In this document: positions 36,701-50,273 of the stretch, in pieces
Layout: the number at the start of each line of letters is the position of its first letter
Numbering within the stretch: the first letter of the stretch is position 1
NCBI GenBank assembly: GCA_033065855.1
Contig: JAVXUO010002815.1
Span: 62,001-126,000 of the forward strand
DNA length: 64,000 bases
DNA from: Escallonia rubra
Taxonomy: Eukaryota > Streptophyta > Magnoliopsida > Escalloniales > Escalloniaceae
Direction: 5' to 3'
Notes under the pieces: model-generated
Database searches by the model: none
What the model was told of the DNA's origin: nothing
What the model saw: the letters and a program-made list of their open reading frames with translations, nothing else
Made by a program: the position numbers and the translations under genes

Positions 36701-39700
36701 GAAATACTTACGCATTCAAATTGTTTCCAGTGTTAGATTAGATAAGTCAGTAACCTAATAAGGAGGAAAAACATGTGAAGATAACCGCTGCCGATATTTA
36801 GAATTCATTATTGCATTGCACATTCTTTTTTTATTTTTATAAAATGGTCTGTGACGAAACTTAAGGGTCGAAAAAGATAAAGAGTAGATATCTTATACGG
36901 AAATGTTTGAGAGTTGTGAAATAGAAGAACTTCGGAATCAAATTCATCTCACTAGAAAAGTAAATAAAAGGCATCTCAAATCATGGGTTTTGAATCCAAC
37001 TTGGTTGATAGGTAGAAACTTAAGATGGAAGGAAGATAATAGAGAAAGAGAATAATAAAACAACATCCACGTGCATAGATGCTAAAGAGAAAGTGCATCC
37101 TAGTAGGCACGTATGCTCAAAGGAGAGCGAGTCCTAGTAGGCGCCTACTTGGAAACATTCTCTTAGCTTCGTTTGTACAATTTGTGTGCTTAGACTCTCC
37201 ACATGTCTAAATATAGAGAAAGTTGGTCATTTCGATTATTTGAAGTATGGCCCAAGTTTCTCATCATACAATTTGAGTGCTCGCTTTCTTGGCCATCTTT
37301 TAGTGTATAATCTATAATTGCCCTTGGCTTGCTTGTTCTTTTTTTAGCAACAACAATCAATAATCTTAGCACTGCATGCATGCTCTGTTTTTGTTATTTC
37401 AAAGAAGGATTAATACTATAGCATCTTTGTAATGCTTCCTTTCCTTTACCCCTAAAACAGAACATAAAGCAAATATGCTTCTTTTAATGGAAACTTGCAT
37501 ATGATATTCAACCACTAGTTAGAGGAAACGCTGTCAGGTGACAATGGCTCTAAGCAGATAATATTTGCTTGATATGCAATCTATGCCAATCTGCATCAGA
37601 AGGTTGATGCATGTATAATTAAGTCATGTAAACTTTTTTCCTTAATTCTACATGTAAATTTTTTATTTGAAACTGTGTTTTGAACTCCCTCCATACTTAA
37701 GGTTTTTAAAACTATGTAGCATAAATATTTTTTTTCTCTTTCTTTTTCTTCGCACAATGTAGTACTGATTGAGTTTGCTTGAGCTTCGGAAGCTCCATCC
37801 TGCTTTCTATATTTGTTTAGAGGATCTTGCCAACACCTTATATTATATTAGCATCGTATATTGCCATCAGTTGAAAGTTTTTGCACAAGTTGTTTGTGAT
37901 TTACTCACTACATAATCTGGCAATAGAATGATAAAGTCATTGTAGTTGACAATCTGGCATGATACGTGTTACCGTACTTTTTTGGTTCCAAATAATCTAT
38001 CTTGGAGTTAGTTATATATATTTTCTTTTTCAAGAATTATTGCTTAATCGATAATTTTGAAGCAGAATTGCCGTCAAGTAGAGGGGAGGACCTCCAGTCG
38101 AAGTGCCTACTTGAACTCTATGGACTGAAGGTAGATTTGGTTGCCCCTTTGGATGTGACTAAGTAGACTTGAGTTTTAAAGTGCTTAGGTATGTAAAGGT
38201 ATTCAATAGAACAATGTTGACAGCAATCACTTGAGGTCATGCATGGGGCAACCCCTTGTTGCCTCTTTTTCGCTTTTTTATGAGTCTTGCCCTAAAATGA
38301 AGTTTGGCTGTGCAAAGGAAATTTTTTGGGTTAGATTCCTTTTCTTACTAAGAAGACAAACATCTTCACTACTAAAGATATCTTGCCTGCTAACAAGCAG
38401 TAAAAAACGAGCGAGTTTAATTTTTTTAAGTGTAGCATCTTATGTTCCAAGCCCTTTGGAATGCAGCTAAAGAAGTAAATTTTCCTGATGGTTATATCGT
38501 AAATGGAATCAACATCATCATTGATGTGCACATACGTACTTCTTTTGCGGGTTTTGTTTGGTATGCTGTATTTACATGGCTTTTATCCTTGTTGACTCGT
38601 GTGATTTTCCTGCCAGCTAGCAGAGTTGCAGGGCAAGGTCAGGTCTGATGTCAGTTCTGAATATTGGCTGCGTATGAATTGTGCATATGCTGATAAGCAG
38701 TTGTATGACTGGGGCATGATGCGGCTACGTCGTCCTTTATATGGTGTGGGAGACGCTTTTGCCATGGAAAGTGATGATCACCTGAAGAAGAAACGAGATG
38801 CTGAGGTACTTATTCTTATTTATCTTGCTAAGTAATCCCGACGTCATTGTCTTAATTTACACAAAGATTAGATATAGATATGTGCAACATAAAACATGGG
38901 TGTTAAGTAAAAATCTGCTCTAAGAGCTTAAACTATCAGAGAATTTCCCCAACAATGTATGTCATGCTTAACCCTCCACCTCACATGCAAGCCCCAGGGT
39001 GCACGTGGAGAGAAAAATTAAGGTGCACCATCACCAAGTGCACAAGTATACCGAATGCATATGCTAGACCAAATGCAAGTAGGAACAATCCAAACCAGAG
39101 CTGCTAGAGAATGTGCCCAACAATGTATATTGGGTGATCTCTGCAAAGTGAGGAGGCGCTTCATAGGGAGAGACTTTGTTTGAGGTGTTCGTAGTCGATT
39201 ACTGCATTTGTGATACGTTTGCAACGCTCGAAGAGTCCAATTTGGTGTTTGTGGATGATTTTCTCATAGGGCAGTGATGCACTTACTTTTTGTTGCATTT
39301 TGTAGTTTTTGTTTATGAAGTTTTGTTATCATGAAGAAAATATTTGGAAGGTTTGAAAAAGGCAAAAGAATGTTACAATCATGTATTTGGTCAGATTTTC
39401 GCCCTTAGGGACTTCTAGTAGGGGCATCATTGAGTGAATCCATAAACTTGCAAGTTTTATATAGACAAGAGCTGAAGTTTCTGGAGTTCAGAGTATAAAT
39501 CAGCTGTTTGTTGACTCAATGGCTTTCATCCTAATTGATGTACTCACAACCGTATCAATAGAATTGTTTCTTAGTCAAAGGTTATACATCATCTTGGTTA
39601 CAAGCTATATTGTTTTGATGATATGTTGAAACGTCCTTCTCTGCAGAGGCTTTTGAAGTTAGAGGATGAGGAGAAGAACAGAATAGAAACTAGGCAGAGG

Positions 39701-42700
39701 AAATTCTTTGCGGAAGTACTAAATGCGGCTCGTGAGTTACAATTACAAGTGCAGGCTGTGCAGAAACGACGCAAACAAAGAAATGATGGTGTTCAGGCAT
39801 GCTATTTCTCTGTTTTCGGTTTCCGTATTCCTCTCTCTCTCTCTCTTTCACACCATTACTTGAATGCACAGTTCTTGTGTGGGTTCTAGAAAGACGACAG
39901 GAAGAATCAGGACTAGTACGGGTGGAGATGAATATATGGAAGCACTGGGGTTTAATAATACTCAGTTAAACTTGAACTGTTTTTTGTTTATGCTGTATAC
40001 GAAAAACGAGGATATCAATATGTCAAAATTTTTCAACAAATATTCCACTGGTTTTTCCCGTCACATTCTGAATTTTTTTTGCTGCCTGACAGTCCCCTAT
40101 AGAATTGAAGTACTAGTCCTGATTCTTCCTTCCAAACTTTGTCAGACAATGATCTATTCTTGGTGGTTTTCTTCCCTATGCTAACATTGATGGTGATATC
40201 CTTGCTTTAGTGTGCGTGTGTTTTTTTTTTCCCTTTTGCCGGGGGAGGAAAGGGATACTAGTTTTTGCTTTTACAGCTTATGTGCTCGAGTTAATTTGTC
40301 TTTTACTTTAATCAGGCATGGCACGGAAGGCAGAGGCAACGTGCTACACGGGCAGAAAAGTTGAGGTTTCAAGCTCTAAAAGCTGATGATCAGGAAGCTT
40401 ACATGAGAATGGTTGAGGAAAGCAAGAATGAACGATTAACAATGCTTCTTGGGAAAACAAATGAGCTCCTTGTTCGTTTGGGAGCTGCTGTTCAAGTTCA
40501 ACGTCAAAAAGATGCTGAACACGATGGCATTGAACCTTTGAATGGACCAGAAGCTGACTTGCCTGAGTTGTCTGCTTCAAAGACTGGAACACCAGAGGAT
40601 TCAGTTCCTGATGAAGACGTAGAACCAGCTGATGTTGCACCTGATCGCCTTGTTAAGCCAGGCGATCTACTTGAAGGCCAACGTCAGTATAACTCGGTTA
40701 TTCATTCAATTCAGGAGAAGGTATGTAAGAAGTGTTCATTTCTCTTTCGACTTCTATCCCTTGCTTGATTCTAACATGAATGAAATGTCTAGATAGGTTC
40801 AATTTCAATTTTTGTGCTGAAGTGTGATACTTTGGAGTCCTTTTTGGGAGGTTTTATCTGTTTTAGTTTTCGTGTTACATATTGATTATAACTAAACATG
40901 GTAGACATTGTACACTTGGATATCTTCTAACATGCAAAGTAAAAGGTTTGAAGGTTGATTGTAACTAAATTAGCTAATTTCCTGCTCAAGGGACATGCTT
41001 GGTTCTGATTTATGTGCCTGCATTTTTCTTGTGTATTGGCACAGTTTTTATAGCTGCCATACAATTTGCTGTTGCACTATCACTATTACCTTTTTTAAAT
41101 TGTTGATATCGCATTGGATAGATGTTACTTGATTTGTGCTACTTATTGTAAATATTTTGTTTCCAAAGGAACACGGAATCTGATCAAGTTTTGAACTACA
41201 GGTAACTGAGCAGCCGTCCATGCTTCAAGGTGGAGAACTAAGATCCTACCAGATAGAAGGACTTCAATGGATGTTATCTTTGTTCAATAACAATCTCAAT
41301 GGAATATTAGCTGATGAGATGGGGTTGGGGAAAACAATTCAAACCATTGCCTTGATTGCATATCTCATGGAAAACAAAGGTGTTACTGGGCCACACTTGA
41401 TAGTGGCCCCAAAGGCTGTACTACCGAATTGGATGAGCGAATTCTCTACGTGGGCTCCAAGGTATCATAGAAACCTTTCTCTCTCTGTAGTGTGTGTGTG
41501 TGTGAGAGAGAGAGGTTTTTTTTTTTTTGGGGGGGGGGGGGGGGAGGTGTGTGTGTTTGCATTTGCACATGCATGCTCGCATGCACGTATTTGCTTAATC
41601 AGCTCTCCATGTTCGCTTTGAAATTTATGTTCTGATTTTCTCGTTGTTCCAGTATTCTTGCTATCCTTTACGATGGCCGTCTGGATGAGAGAAAGGCAAT
41701 GAGGGAAGAGTTTTCTGGAGAAGGCAAATTCAATGTGCTGGTAACCCACTACGATCTTATTATGAGAGACAAAGCATTCTTGAAGAAAATTCACTGGCAC
41801 TACATGATTGTTGATGAAGGACATAGGTTAAAGAATCATGAATGCGCTCTTGCACGGACTCTTGTCTCAGGGTATGATAAATTAATAGCCTTGTTTGATT
41901 TCTTTAAACAGTTCAGTAATCGTTTATAGTTTATATGTTTTCCCCAATTCTGTGTTTCTTCTAAGCTCAAACTAGTTAGCCGGTTATTTGAAATCAAGAT
42001 TAGTTTGTTTGCATCTTGGAGAATGAATGTTAGAGCTGGTTTGGTCTCCAAAGCACGTATTATGCAATGGCTAGTGTTTAAAGCTGTCTATACTGGTTTA
42101 ACACATCACCATTTGCTTAGTGTGTGTTTGGAACCACAGGATTGATGGAATGTGATTTCAAATACTCATTTTTAGTTGTTTAATATTAAAAATGGAATTG
42201 GAATGATTTTGTGGGATTTGACAGGGTTTGTTCCTATAGTGTGAGATCTGATGAATAATGGTCGGATTTCGTGGGATTTGGAACAATAATTTTTCCTATT
42301 TTACCCTTTTTCTTAATATCTACAACCTATGAATCTACCAACATTATCACCGCCGTCTACTTCGTTGCCACACCACTTTCATTACCGCCGCCACCAAGAC
42401 TACCTGTCAGCACCACTGTTACCATTAAACCCACCAGCACTAGACCGCTATACCATCACCATCGCCACACTATTGTCATCGCCAGACAACCACCTCCACC
42501 AAGCTGTTGCGACCAACACTCCCATAGTCACCACAGCTACCACTAGACTACCACCGTCACCCCCGCGTCCACGGCACTTTTCTCACCACCGTCGTCATTG
42601 CCCGCACCATCACTATCGTCACCAAGACTGTCACTAGTGACGCTCTAATACCACCACCACCACCAGTGTTACCATCACTAGACCTCCCACCACCACCATC

Positions 42701-45700
42701 ATCGATGCGACCACATCACCACCACCGCTAACGACACTGCTACCAACATCACTACTAACACTACCATTAGTGACGCTCTAGTAACACAACCACCAATACC
42801 ACCATTATCATCATTAGACCGCCTCACCACAACCATCGCTTCTATTGCTGATGCCGCGCCACCACCACCACCACCTCTGAAGCCATGCCACCGTGACTTT
42901 TGTCACCAACACTACCTCTAATGACGCCCTAAACACAGCCACGGTTACCATCAGTGTAGACCACTCCATTACCTCACAATTAATGCCACGCCATGCTCAC
43001 CGCTTCCACCACCAGTGCCGCTAAACCATCACTTTATACTGAGTATAACTCGCACACCACTGTCATCATGCGCTGTCGCCAAATGCCAATACATGTGAAA
43101 CCATTTGCGTTAATTTCTTCATCGTACGCTGAGGATATAATTGTCTGAGCATTCTTTACCTTTCTACTGCATTTGTTCTTCAGAAACAATATAAGAATTC
43201 TTTTATCACAATTCCCCATTTGTTCCAAACAGAGAAAAATGAAATCCAATTCGTGAAAGAAATGGTTCCAAACAGTGTGTTAGAGTTTGACATCTCCTAT
43301 AATGCTTCTTGATGCAATCTTGAGATTCGAGTCATTTTTCGATCCTGTTTCTGACATTTCTTGAACCGTGAAGATGAAATCACCTCTTTTTTTCAGTTTG
43401 ATGAAGTGTTCGAAGTTTTATTTTGGTGGTAATACAGGGGAAGTACGAATGCTTCTATAAGAAAGAGATAATCATCACACTTCAACACTTTTTATGTGCA
43501 TAATTAAATCTAATATCTGTAGTCGTTGATCCTTGGTCAACATATCTCAGACTCTTGCTAAGATATGACCAACAAACCTTGGATATTTAGATTTGACCTT
43601 CTTTTAGTTTGCAGATGAAGTATAATTGTTTATCTTTTACCAACATTTAGAGTCTTTACCAAGATTTTAGACACTATTTTTGAATTTTTAGTTCCTAATT
43701 AAATGTTCAAAGCAGCTGCATGTTTGTCACCTGAAACAGAACCCAGGGAACTGCTTGAGCTGAAGCTATTTAAGTCAAGAAGATGTGACTTGTAGTATTT
43801 CATGATAAGATTTTTACTAGATTGGAGAGTTTTAAGCTGGTCACGTCTGAAGTGACCGTTTAGACATGTTCAGAGACTTTTGGACATATTTCTAAACATC
43901 TTGACATATAATATTCTTTATCTATCAGCTCCCTTTAGACGCTAGTACTTAACGAACAATTCATTGATGTTACATGTTACATGTGATTGTGTTGTAGCAT
44001 GCACGAGTTTAATTGGTCGATAGTTTATTAAGGACAACAAAAGTTCATTAGAGTGAGCTAGGGACATATCAGTGATTTTGATGTATTCTGTGCATGTTCC
44101 TAGTTCTTTTAAAAAACAAACTATTAAGCTTTGTGGTCTTCTCATCAACTCATGTCCCTCCCCTGCCAAGAAGAAGAAAACGAAAGAAAAGCTGGAAAAG
44201 GAAAAAAGTAATGGGAGTCATGGAGTACTTTTTTGTAACTGTTCAGGCTCTTCGTTTGATTTTTAAGATTCTCCAGCTATCATTTTATGGAGGCTTTTGT
44301 TTTCTGGAAGTTTACTAGAGGTTAATATAATTCTTGTCGTTATGCAGATATCGCATTCGACGGAGACTTTTGTTGACTGGTACTCCAATTCAGAACAGTT
44401 TACAAGAACTATGGGCCTTGCTTAACTTTCTCCTCCCAAACATTTTTAATTCAGTTGAGAATTTCGAGGAGTGGTTTAATGCACCCTTTGCAGATCGTTG
44501 TGATGTTTCTCTGACAGATGAAGAAGAGTTATTGGTCATTCGCCGTTTGCACCATGTAAGTGTTGGCTCCTAATGTGTCTTTTCTTTTTCTTCTTCTCGG
44601 CAATAAACTTCATTTGTAACTATGCATTATCCTCCTGTTAAATTCCTAGGTTATTAGGCCATTCATTTTGAGAAGGAAGAAAGATGAGGTGGAGAAGTTC
44701 CTTCCTCAAAAAACACAGGTCATCCTGAAATGTGATATGTCAGCATGGCAGAAAGTGTACTATCACCAAGTCACTGATGTAGGGAGGGTCGGATTAGATA
44801 CAGGTAAGTAGCCTATGTGTGTTCTGTTATCAAGGCTCTCTTACCTTGTTACTTAAAACTGACATTATGCTTGTTTAAACTGACACTAGCATTCTCCTCA
44901 TCTTTGAAACTAGTTTTAATGTAATTGACCATTATGTTTTGAATTTGGATCTTAAGTAATGATATTCATTAGTACCAACGAGCATCTGTATTATGAGTTT
45001 AAGTTATATAGGGCATGGCGGATAAGTCTTATGCCAATCTTGGTGTTATAGTATGACATGATAAAAAATAAGTGTCGTGTACAAGGAAAGGGTAGAAGGA
45101 ACAAAATTTATACAACAAATGTAAGGACAATTATCTAAGAGTACCCGAGCCCAAATTAAACCATGAACCACACACTTTTCCGCAACTCAACGGAGAGGAA
45201 AGAAGGTGTTTTATTTCTAGCAAAACATCTGCATTTTTGTGTTTGCCACAGACAACTTGTCTTGTGTGGTTATACAGATTCCTTCCCCTCTTAAGCAAGA
45301 TCCAATAAAGAGCACCTACAGTGGAAAAATGGAGTTTAAGGATTAATAGGAATGAAAGATCCAACATATGACTTGTGCGAAGACACAAGACACAAGACTG
45401 TGAAATGTGTTTACAAATTGAGTTTAGTGCGAAAAAGTAGCGAGTCACCACGAGTAGATTCGTTTATGATATTAGCCGAGTTGTGAGTATAATGTAGAGA
45501 AGAAGGTTATAATTCTATAGCAAGGAACTACGTTGTTAGTAAATTAAAGTAAAAAAGAAATTCAAGCTCATTCGTGAACTACCCTGCAGTAATAGGGATG
45601 CCAATAAACGTATTTTTTCTTTTATTTCCTTCATATCAAAGACTAAAGGATTACTCTCTGTAGAGTCTGTTTGAACAGATTATGTCGAGCCTGAACATCT

Positions 45701-47773
45701 CTTCAAATTTCATGAACAGTTCATATTTATCTTCCTGCAAATATCAGCATAAATGCTCTTCTTCTTTTTCATTTCTTCCGTTTCTGATTGTGAGAACTTG
45801 GTTGTACTTCAATCTCTTAATTTGTGTCACATGCTTTATTGGTTCCATGTCTAATAGTATGCCACATTTTGATTGTCATCAATTTGTTCATGTAATTATT
45901 ATGTTCAAAAGGGAAATATTGCTACCTGGTCACTGACCAGACAATTTTCTCAGGAACTGGGAAGTCTAAGAGTCTACAGAACTTGTCAATGCAGCTCAGA
46001 AAGTGTTGTAACCACCCATACCTATTTGTTGGGGGCACCTATAACATGTGGCGCACGGAGGAGATTGTCAGAGCATCAGGAAAATTTGAACTACTTGATC
46101 GTTTACTCCCGAAGCTGCACAGAGCAGGGCATAGGGTTCTTCTTTTCTCGCAAATGACCCGTCTCATGGACATTCTTGAAATTTATCTTCAACTTCATCA
46201 TTTTAAATATCTTAGACTAGATGGCTCAACGAAAACCGAGGAAAGAGGGACACTACTAAAGCAATTCAATGCTCCGGACTCTCCCTTCTTCATGTTTCTT
46301 TTGAGCACTAGAGCTGGAGGTCTTGGTCTGAACCTACAGACGGCAGATACAGTTATAATTTTTGACAGCGACTGGAACCCCCAAATGGATCAGCAGGCGG
46401 AGGATCGTGCACACCGCATTGGCCAAAAGAAGGAAGTGAGGGTTTTTGTGTTAGTCAGTGTTGGATCGATTGAAGAGGTAATTTTAGAGCGGGCAAAGCA
46501 GAAAATGGGGATTGATGCAAAGGTCATCCAGGCGGGATTGTTCAACACGACGTCCACAGGTTAGCCATTTTAGATGAACTTCGTGCAATAACTGCTTCAT
46601 TGCGTTTCTAACATGGCCATTTCTTGAAACAAAGAAGCAGATGCTGTTTCCTCCCTTTATACTGATAACACTGAAATGAACAGGTTTAAGGATTCATGCA
46701 TCCCCTAATTCCGTCCATTATAAGGCTTGAATTCTTGTTAAATTCTGGAATTTCAATAACCTCTATTTATTTGTATTTTATTTATTTGAATCCTAAGAGC
46801 AGGAAGAGTGTTTTATGGCCTCAAATCTTTCTCAATTTCTTCATTCTGCTGATCTCACTAGGAGATGATGTGAGCTTTGCTTCAAACAATGGCTGGATGG
46901 AACTAAGCAAAATATTTTAGGAATAGATGGATATTGAAATTTGAGCTTCTTCGTCCTATAAAAATGTTAAATGTGCAGTCGGATATGGAGAGTAGTCATG
47001 AAATCAATAATGTGCTTTTTGAAATCTCAGATGCAACCAGAATTAATGTAGTCATGAAATCAATAATGTGTATTCAAATGCAACCAGAATTAAGGTAGTT
47101 TATCTTTGTTTTTGCAGCTCAAGACAGGAGGGAGATGCTGGAAGAGATCATGCGTAAAGGTACAAGTGCACTCGGCACTGATGTGCCAAGTGAGAGGGAG
47201 ATCAATCGTCTTGCAGCCCGATCGCAAGACGAGTTCAAGCTGTTTGAGCAGATGGATAGTGACAGAAGGAAGCATGAAGAGTACAGATCTCGTCTCATGG
47301 AAGAGCAAGAGGTGCCGGATTGGGCATACTCTACACCTGCCGCCAACGATAGCAAGGGCAAAGGATTTGACTACGAGAGTGCCAATATCAGTGGAAAGCG
47401 CCGTAGAAAAGAGGTGGTTTATGCCGATACCCTTAGCGAACTACAGTTTATGATGGCCGTAGAAAATGGAGACCCTTCCTTGAAGCGCTCGCTAAAAGGA
47501 AAGAAGAGGGAGCAAATTCTTGCCATGGGCATTACTTCGATGAGTGATAATGTGGTGGAAGACAAGAAAGTAGTAGAAGCGAAGAACGACAGTGCGTCCA
47601 TGGGGAACGAGGCGACTAGTTCAAGTAAAATCGGGTTGAAGCTAAAACGGTCCAAGCCGGAGGCAGCAAGTTCACCCAAAAGTGAGAATCAACCCGTTGA
47701 AGACGACGACTTGAAAGGGCAGATGTTGACGTGGAAGTCGCATAAGAGAAAGAGGTCGAGCTTAGCCTCCTGA
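33758..47773 (+). CDS. CHR12/CHR23-like: SNF2-family chromatin-remodelling ATPase, CHR12/CHR23 (MINUSCULE) type, 1110 aa, 12 exons
   Basis: Exons: 33758-34021, 35347-35503, 38066-38130, 38617-38805, 39647-39796, 40316-40720, 41202-41461, 41653-41871, 44348-44555, 44650-44803, 45954-46559, 47118-47773 (stop TGA). They sum to 3333 nt; Arabidopsis CHR12 and CHR23 are about 1100 and 1060 aa. An HSA-like basic helical region (about 265-345, [16 protein letters not shown]) precedes the ATPase. Walker A is DEMGLGKT (448-455), Walker B DEGH (551-554), then [51 protein letters not shown] (808-819), DSDWNP (828-833) and RAHRIGQ (842-848). A SnAC-like segment follows at about 893-980, with no bromodomain, as expected for this plant class and unlike BRAHMA. 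These ATPases act in SWI/SNF complexes controlling growth and stress-induced arrest (family knowledge). Exon 5 appears to end at a GC donor. All helicase motifs are intact. Confidence 0.95.
34022..35346 (+). other. CHR12/23-type gene intron 1
   Basis: The intron runs from GA|GTGAGT to GCAG|GATTC, 1.3 kb. It is T-rich with locally repeated blocks (GGTTGATT, GCGGTTTACTC and GAGAAAGC recur at about 34080-34640), suggesting old internal duplication of about 200 bp. Confidence 0.6.
35504..38065 (+). other. CHR12/23-type gene intron 2 (2.6 kb)
   Basis: The longest intron of the gene, from G|GTTTGT to GCAG|AATTG. It is AT-rich. A CTCCCTCTGCCTACAAAAAA stretch near 36231 recalls a Stowaway-type MITE end, but no partner end was found. 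No coding region is seen. Confidence 0.6.
42120..43279. mobile_element. Harbinger/Tourist-like non-autonomous element with a CAC-rich core, in intron 8
   Basis: The left end GTGTGTTTGGAACCA and the right end TGGTTCCAAACAGTGTG form short imperfect inverted repeats. The element is flanked by TTA (42117-42119 and 43280-43282, extending to TTAG on both sides), the TSD type of PIF/Harbinger. The outer 100-200 bp are AT-rich; the core (about 42340-43030) is dominated by CAC, CCACCA and GCCACC triplets. No transposase is encoded. It lies in intron 8 of the CHR12/23-type gene, in the ATPase-coding part. Confidence 0.65.
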
Positions 47774-48057
47774 ATTCGTCCAATGCTGCCGAGTTTCAGA
47801 ATTCTGTGCCGAGGGAGGGGGTTAGAATCCCTCTGCTCTCGATGTGGTCTTCATGATAACTTGTGCACTGCCATTTGTTTGAAGCTAGTTCGATGATTTA
47901 GACGGGATAAATAATTATAATGAATAGAGATGTACATTATAATGGTCTCCTTGTTTTTTTTTCTTTTTTTTGTGAGAATTCTTAGTGATAATGAATAGAG
48001 ATGTACATTATAATAGTCTCCTTGTTTTATTTTTCTTTTTTTTTTAGAGAATTCTTA
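47774..48057 (+). other. 3' flank of the CHR12/23-type gene
   Basis: Presumed 3' UTR. It includes two tandem copies of a segment with period about 71 bp (next entry), then the TTA that borders the transposon. Confidence 0.6.
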
Positions 48058-48058
48058 G
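47917..48058. repeat. Two-copy tandem repeat, period 71 bp
   Basis: ATAATGAATAGAGATGTACA occurs at 47917 and 47988. Each copy continues through TTATAATRGTCTCCTTG, a T/C-rich run and GAGAATTCTTAG. The copies are nearly identical. The second copy ends exactly at the left border of the Harbinger-like element. Confidence 0.85.
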
Positions 48059-49098
48059 GGCCCGTACGTTTACGAGATTTTTTTTCTGTATTCTGTATTC
48101 TATTTTTTAAATTTTAGTATTCAGTTCTAAAATTAAATTTTGTACTTTTAATTTTTTCCGTATTATTTTTTTCAATTTTTTTTTTTATTTTTGCCATTCT
48201 CATTTCTATTTTTACCAACTTTTTTGGATCCATTCTCCCTCTTCCCCTTCACGAGTTCCCTTTCCCCTTCCCTGTTCGAGTTCCCAGCTCTGTGTGTCCC
48301 CCTTCCCCTTCCCCTTCATTACCCTCACCGTAATCCCAACATCCTCAATCCTATCAAATACCCCACAAGTCCCTCCATTTCCACCGCCGACCACCACGGG
48401 CCACAGTCCAGCCACCGCCACAGCACCACCACATCAAGTCCGTAGCCGCGCCAGCACCACAGCACAACCATTGTTCTGCTGCCACCACATCATCACGGCC
48501 ACAACCCCACCAGCACCACATCACGACCATAACCCCGCGCTGACCCAACAACCCACCACCACAACCAATCCCACGACTGTTGCCTGAATTAGCGGCATCA
48601 GTCGATGAACCCACAAACCTGAATTCCACAGGCAACGACTTGATCGACTGGATCTCCTTCGGCTGATGGGTTATGATGAGATGGCTGATCGACTGGATCA
48701 GAGCAGAACCTTGTAGATTCCGGCGCAGATCTCCTTCGGCCATCTGTCACTGCTTCGGCAATCTCGCCATGGATTCCGGCGAGATCTCCTTCGTCTGGAT
48801 TCCGGCGAGATTTCCTTTCGGATGGGAGTTGATTGTGTTCTGTGGGTGAAGAAAGAGCACATGAAGAGAGATAGAGAGAGAGAGGGGGAGAGAGAGAGAG
48901 AGCGGATGCAGCATATGGAAAAGGAAGACAGGATCTGACAAGAGAATTCAGATAGTGGAAAAAGATTTTTGCTACTATTTAGATATTTTACTCAAAACGG
49001 ATTCAAAACAGATACTGAAAAAAATAAAAGTACGTAAAAAAAGATATTTTTTTCATCATCGTTACAAAAACTAAAACAACCAACCCATCAACTAGCCT
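48058..49098. mobile_element. Harbinger/Tourist-like element, long relative of the MITE at 60960
   Basis: It starts GGGCCCGTACGTTTACGAG after TTA (48055-48057). Read backwards from 49098, the minus strand runs GGCTAGTTGATGG, GTAACGATGATGAAAAA, TTTTTTACGTACTTTTA and GAGTAAAATATCTAAATAGT. This follows block by block the left half of the 60960-61262 MITE. The right terminus itself is eroded (ends ACTAGCC|TAA). The core (about 48230-48600) is rich in CCACCACC and CAGCACCACA, and a GA microsatellite lies at 48874-48904. No transposase is seen. Confidence 0.65.
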
Positions 49099-50273
49099 AA
49101 GGGTCAATTTGGTTCACCTTTTGAATCATTGCATCAATGTAGTAATAATTGTGATCGTAGTCGTCTATGTAATGAGGTGTTTGGTTCAATGTCAAATAAT
49201 TTATACGACTATGATGTCCTTCCAGAATTACGTGTTTATGCTTTTTAACTTGCTATAATGGTTATCTCATTGCAATGATCTTTTAATTTCTATGTGGCAC
49301 TATATTCTAATTCTTTTTCGGCCATGATAACCTTTTATTAAGAAATTTAAGAAGCACAAAATATGATGTAAATTTTTATATGATAGACACCAGTGATAAG
49401 GGCTTTTATCCATATATGTTCCATGTTTTACGAACATTTAATTTTGGTCTGATAACGATCTTATTTTGAGAAGAAACAAAAATAATTTGGTAGCACCTCT
49501 TACGTAAATTATTTTGATTACACAATTTATTCTGGCTTTGAATATGCCGGTTCAAATGTACAATCCGGTAGGTTTCTAACCCGCAAAAACTTTATAGATA
49601 GAGATTACCAATTAAGCGAGACTTGCTCTAGGCTTCTAACTTCGTGATTGGGCACAACATGAAAAATCTTTTAGATGCATATATTCCTCCGAGAGGCGAT
49701 TGAGACGTGAGCATAAGGGGCTTTAGAATGGATTGAGCCAAGGACTTCTATGGACTATTTTTTAATAGAATTCGTAAAATAAAGTTTTCGTTCCTGCCTT
49801 GGATTGCATAACAATGACCATTACAGGCTAACCAGCGAACCGAACGCGCAGTACTTTCTCAGATTACGGCACTGATTGTGAAACAGTGAGCCTGTGTGGG
49901 ACTTAAGATTCCAAGCGGAGATATAGGCTCGAAAAAACTTGCAGCATTGCAGGGAACGGAAAACTAGAATGAACACTGGTCAACACAAAACATGGAAATA
50001 GATATCGAAACAGAGTATTCTCTGATACAATTCCTCGATTAGCTATAATATAGTTCATAAAGTCCAACTACGCTAAACTAGACCTATACTGGAGAAGTTA
50101 ATCACATCAAACATAAATACTTGATGAGATCTGTTAGCTCCTGCTAGAGTTGCTGCAACCGGCCCTGCCATGCATGTTATCCCACTAAATTAGTCCATAT
50201 AACTTGGTAAATACTTGAACATACTTAGGATTTAAAGGGTCCTTGCTAGCAGCAGTAGCTGATGTGAGAATCT
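49099..50273. other. Spacer between convergent genes, with RanGAP 3' UTR
   Basis: No coding region. The RanGAP gene reads on the minus strand, so its 3' UTR should occupy roughly 50000-50273. The rest is AT-rich with no repeat I can define. Confidence 0.5.

Noticed and set aside
42271-42637. Two overlapping open frames of about 90-100 codons, rich in Thr, Pro and His
   Set aside because: They fall in the CAC-triplet core of a transposon in an intron; composition alone keeps the frames open.
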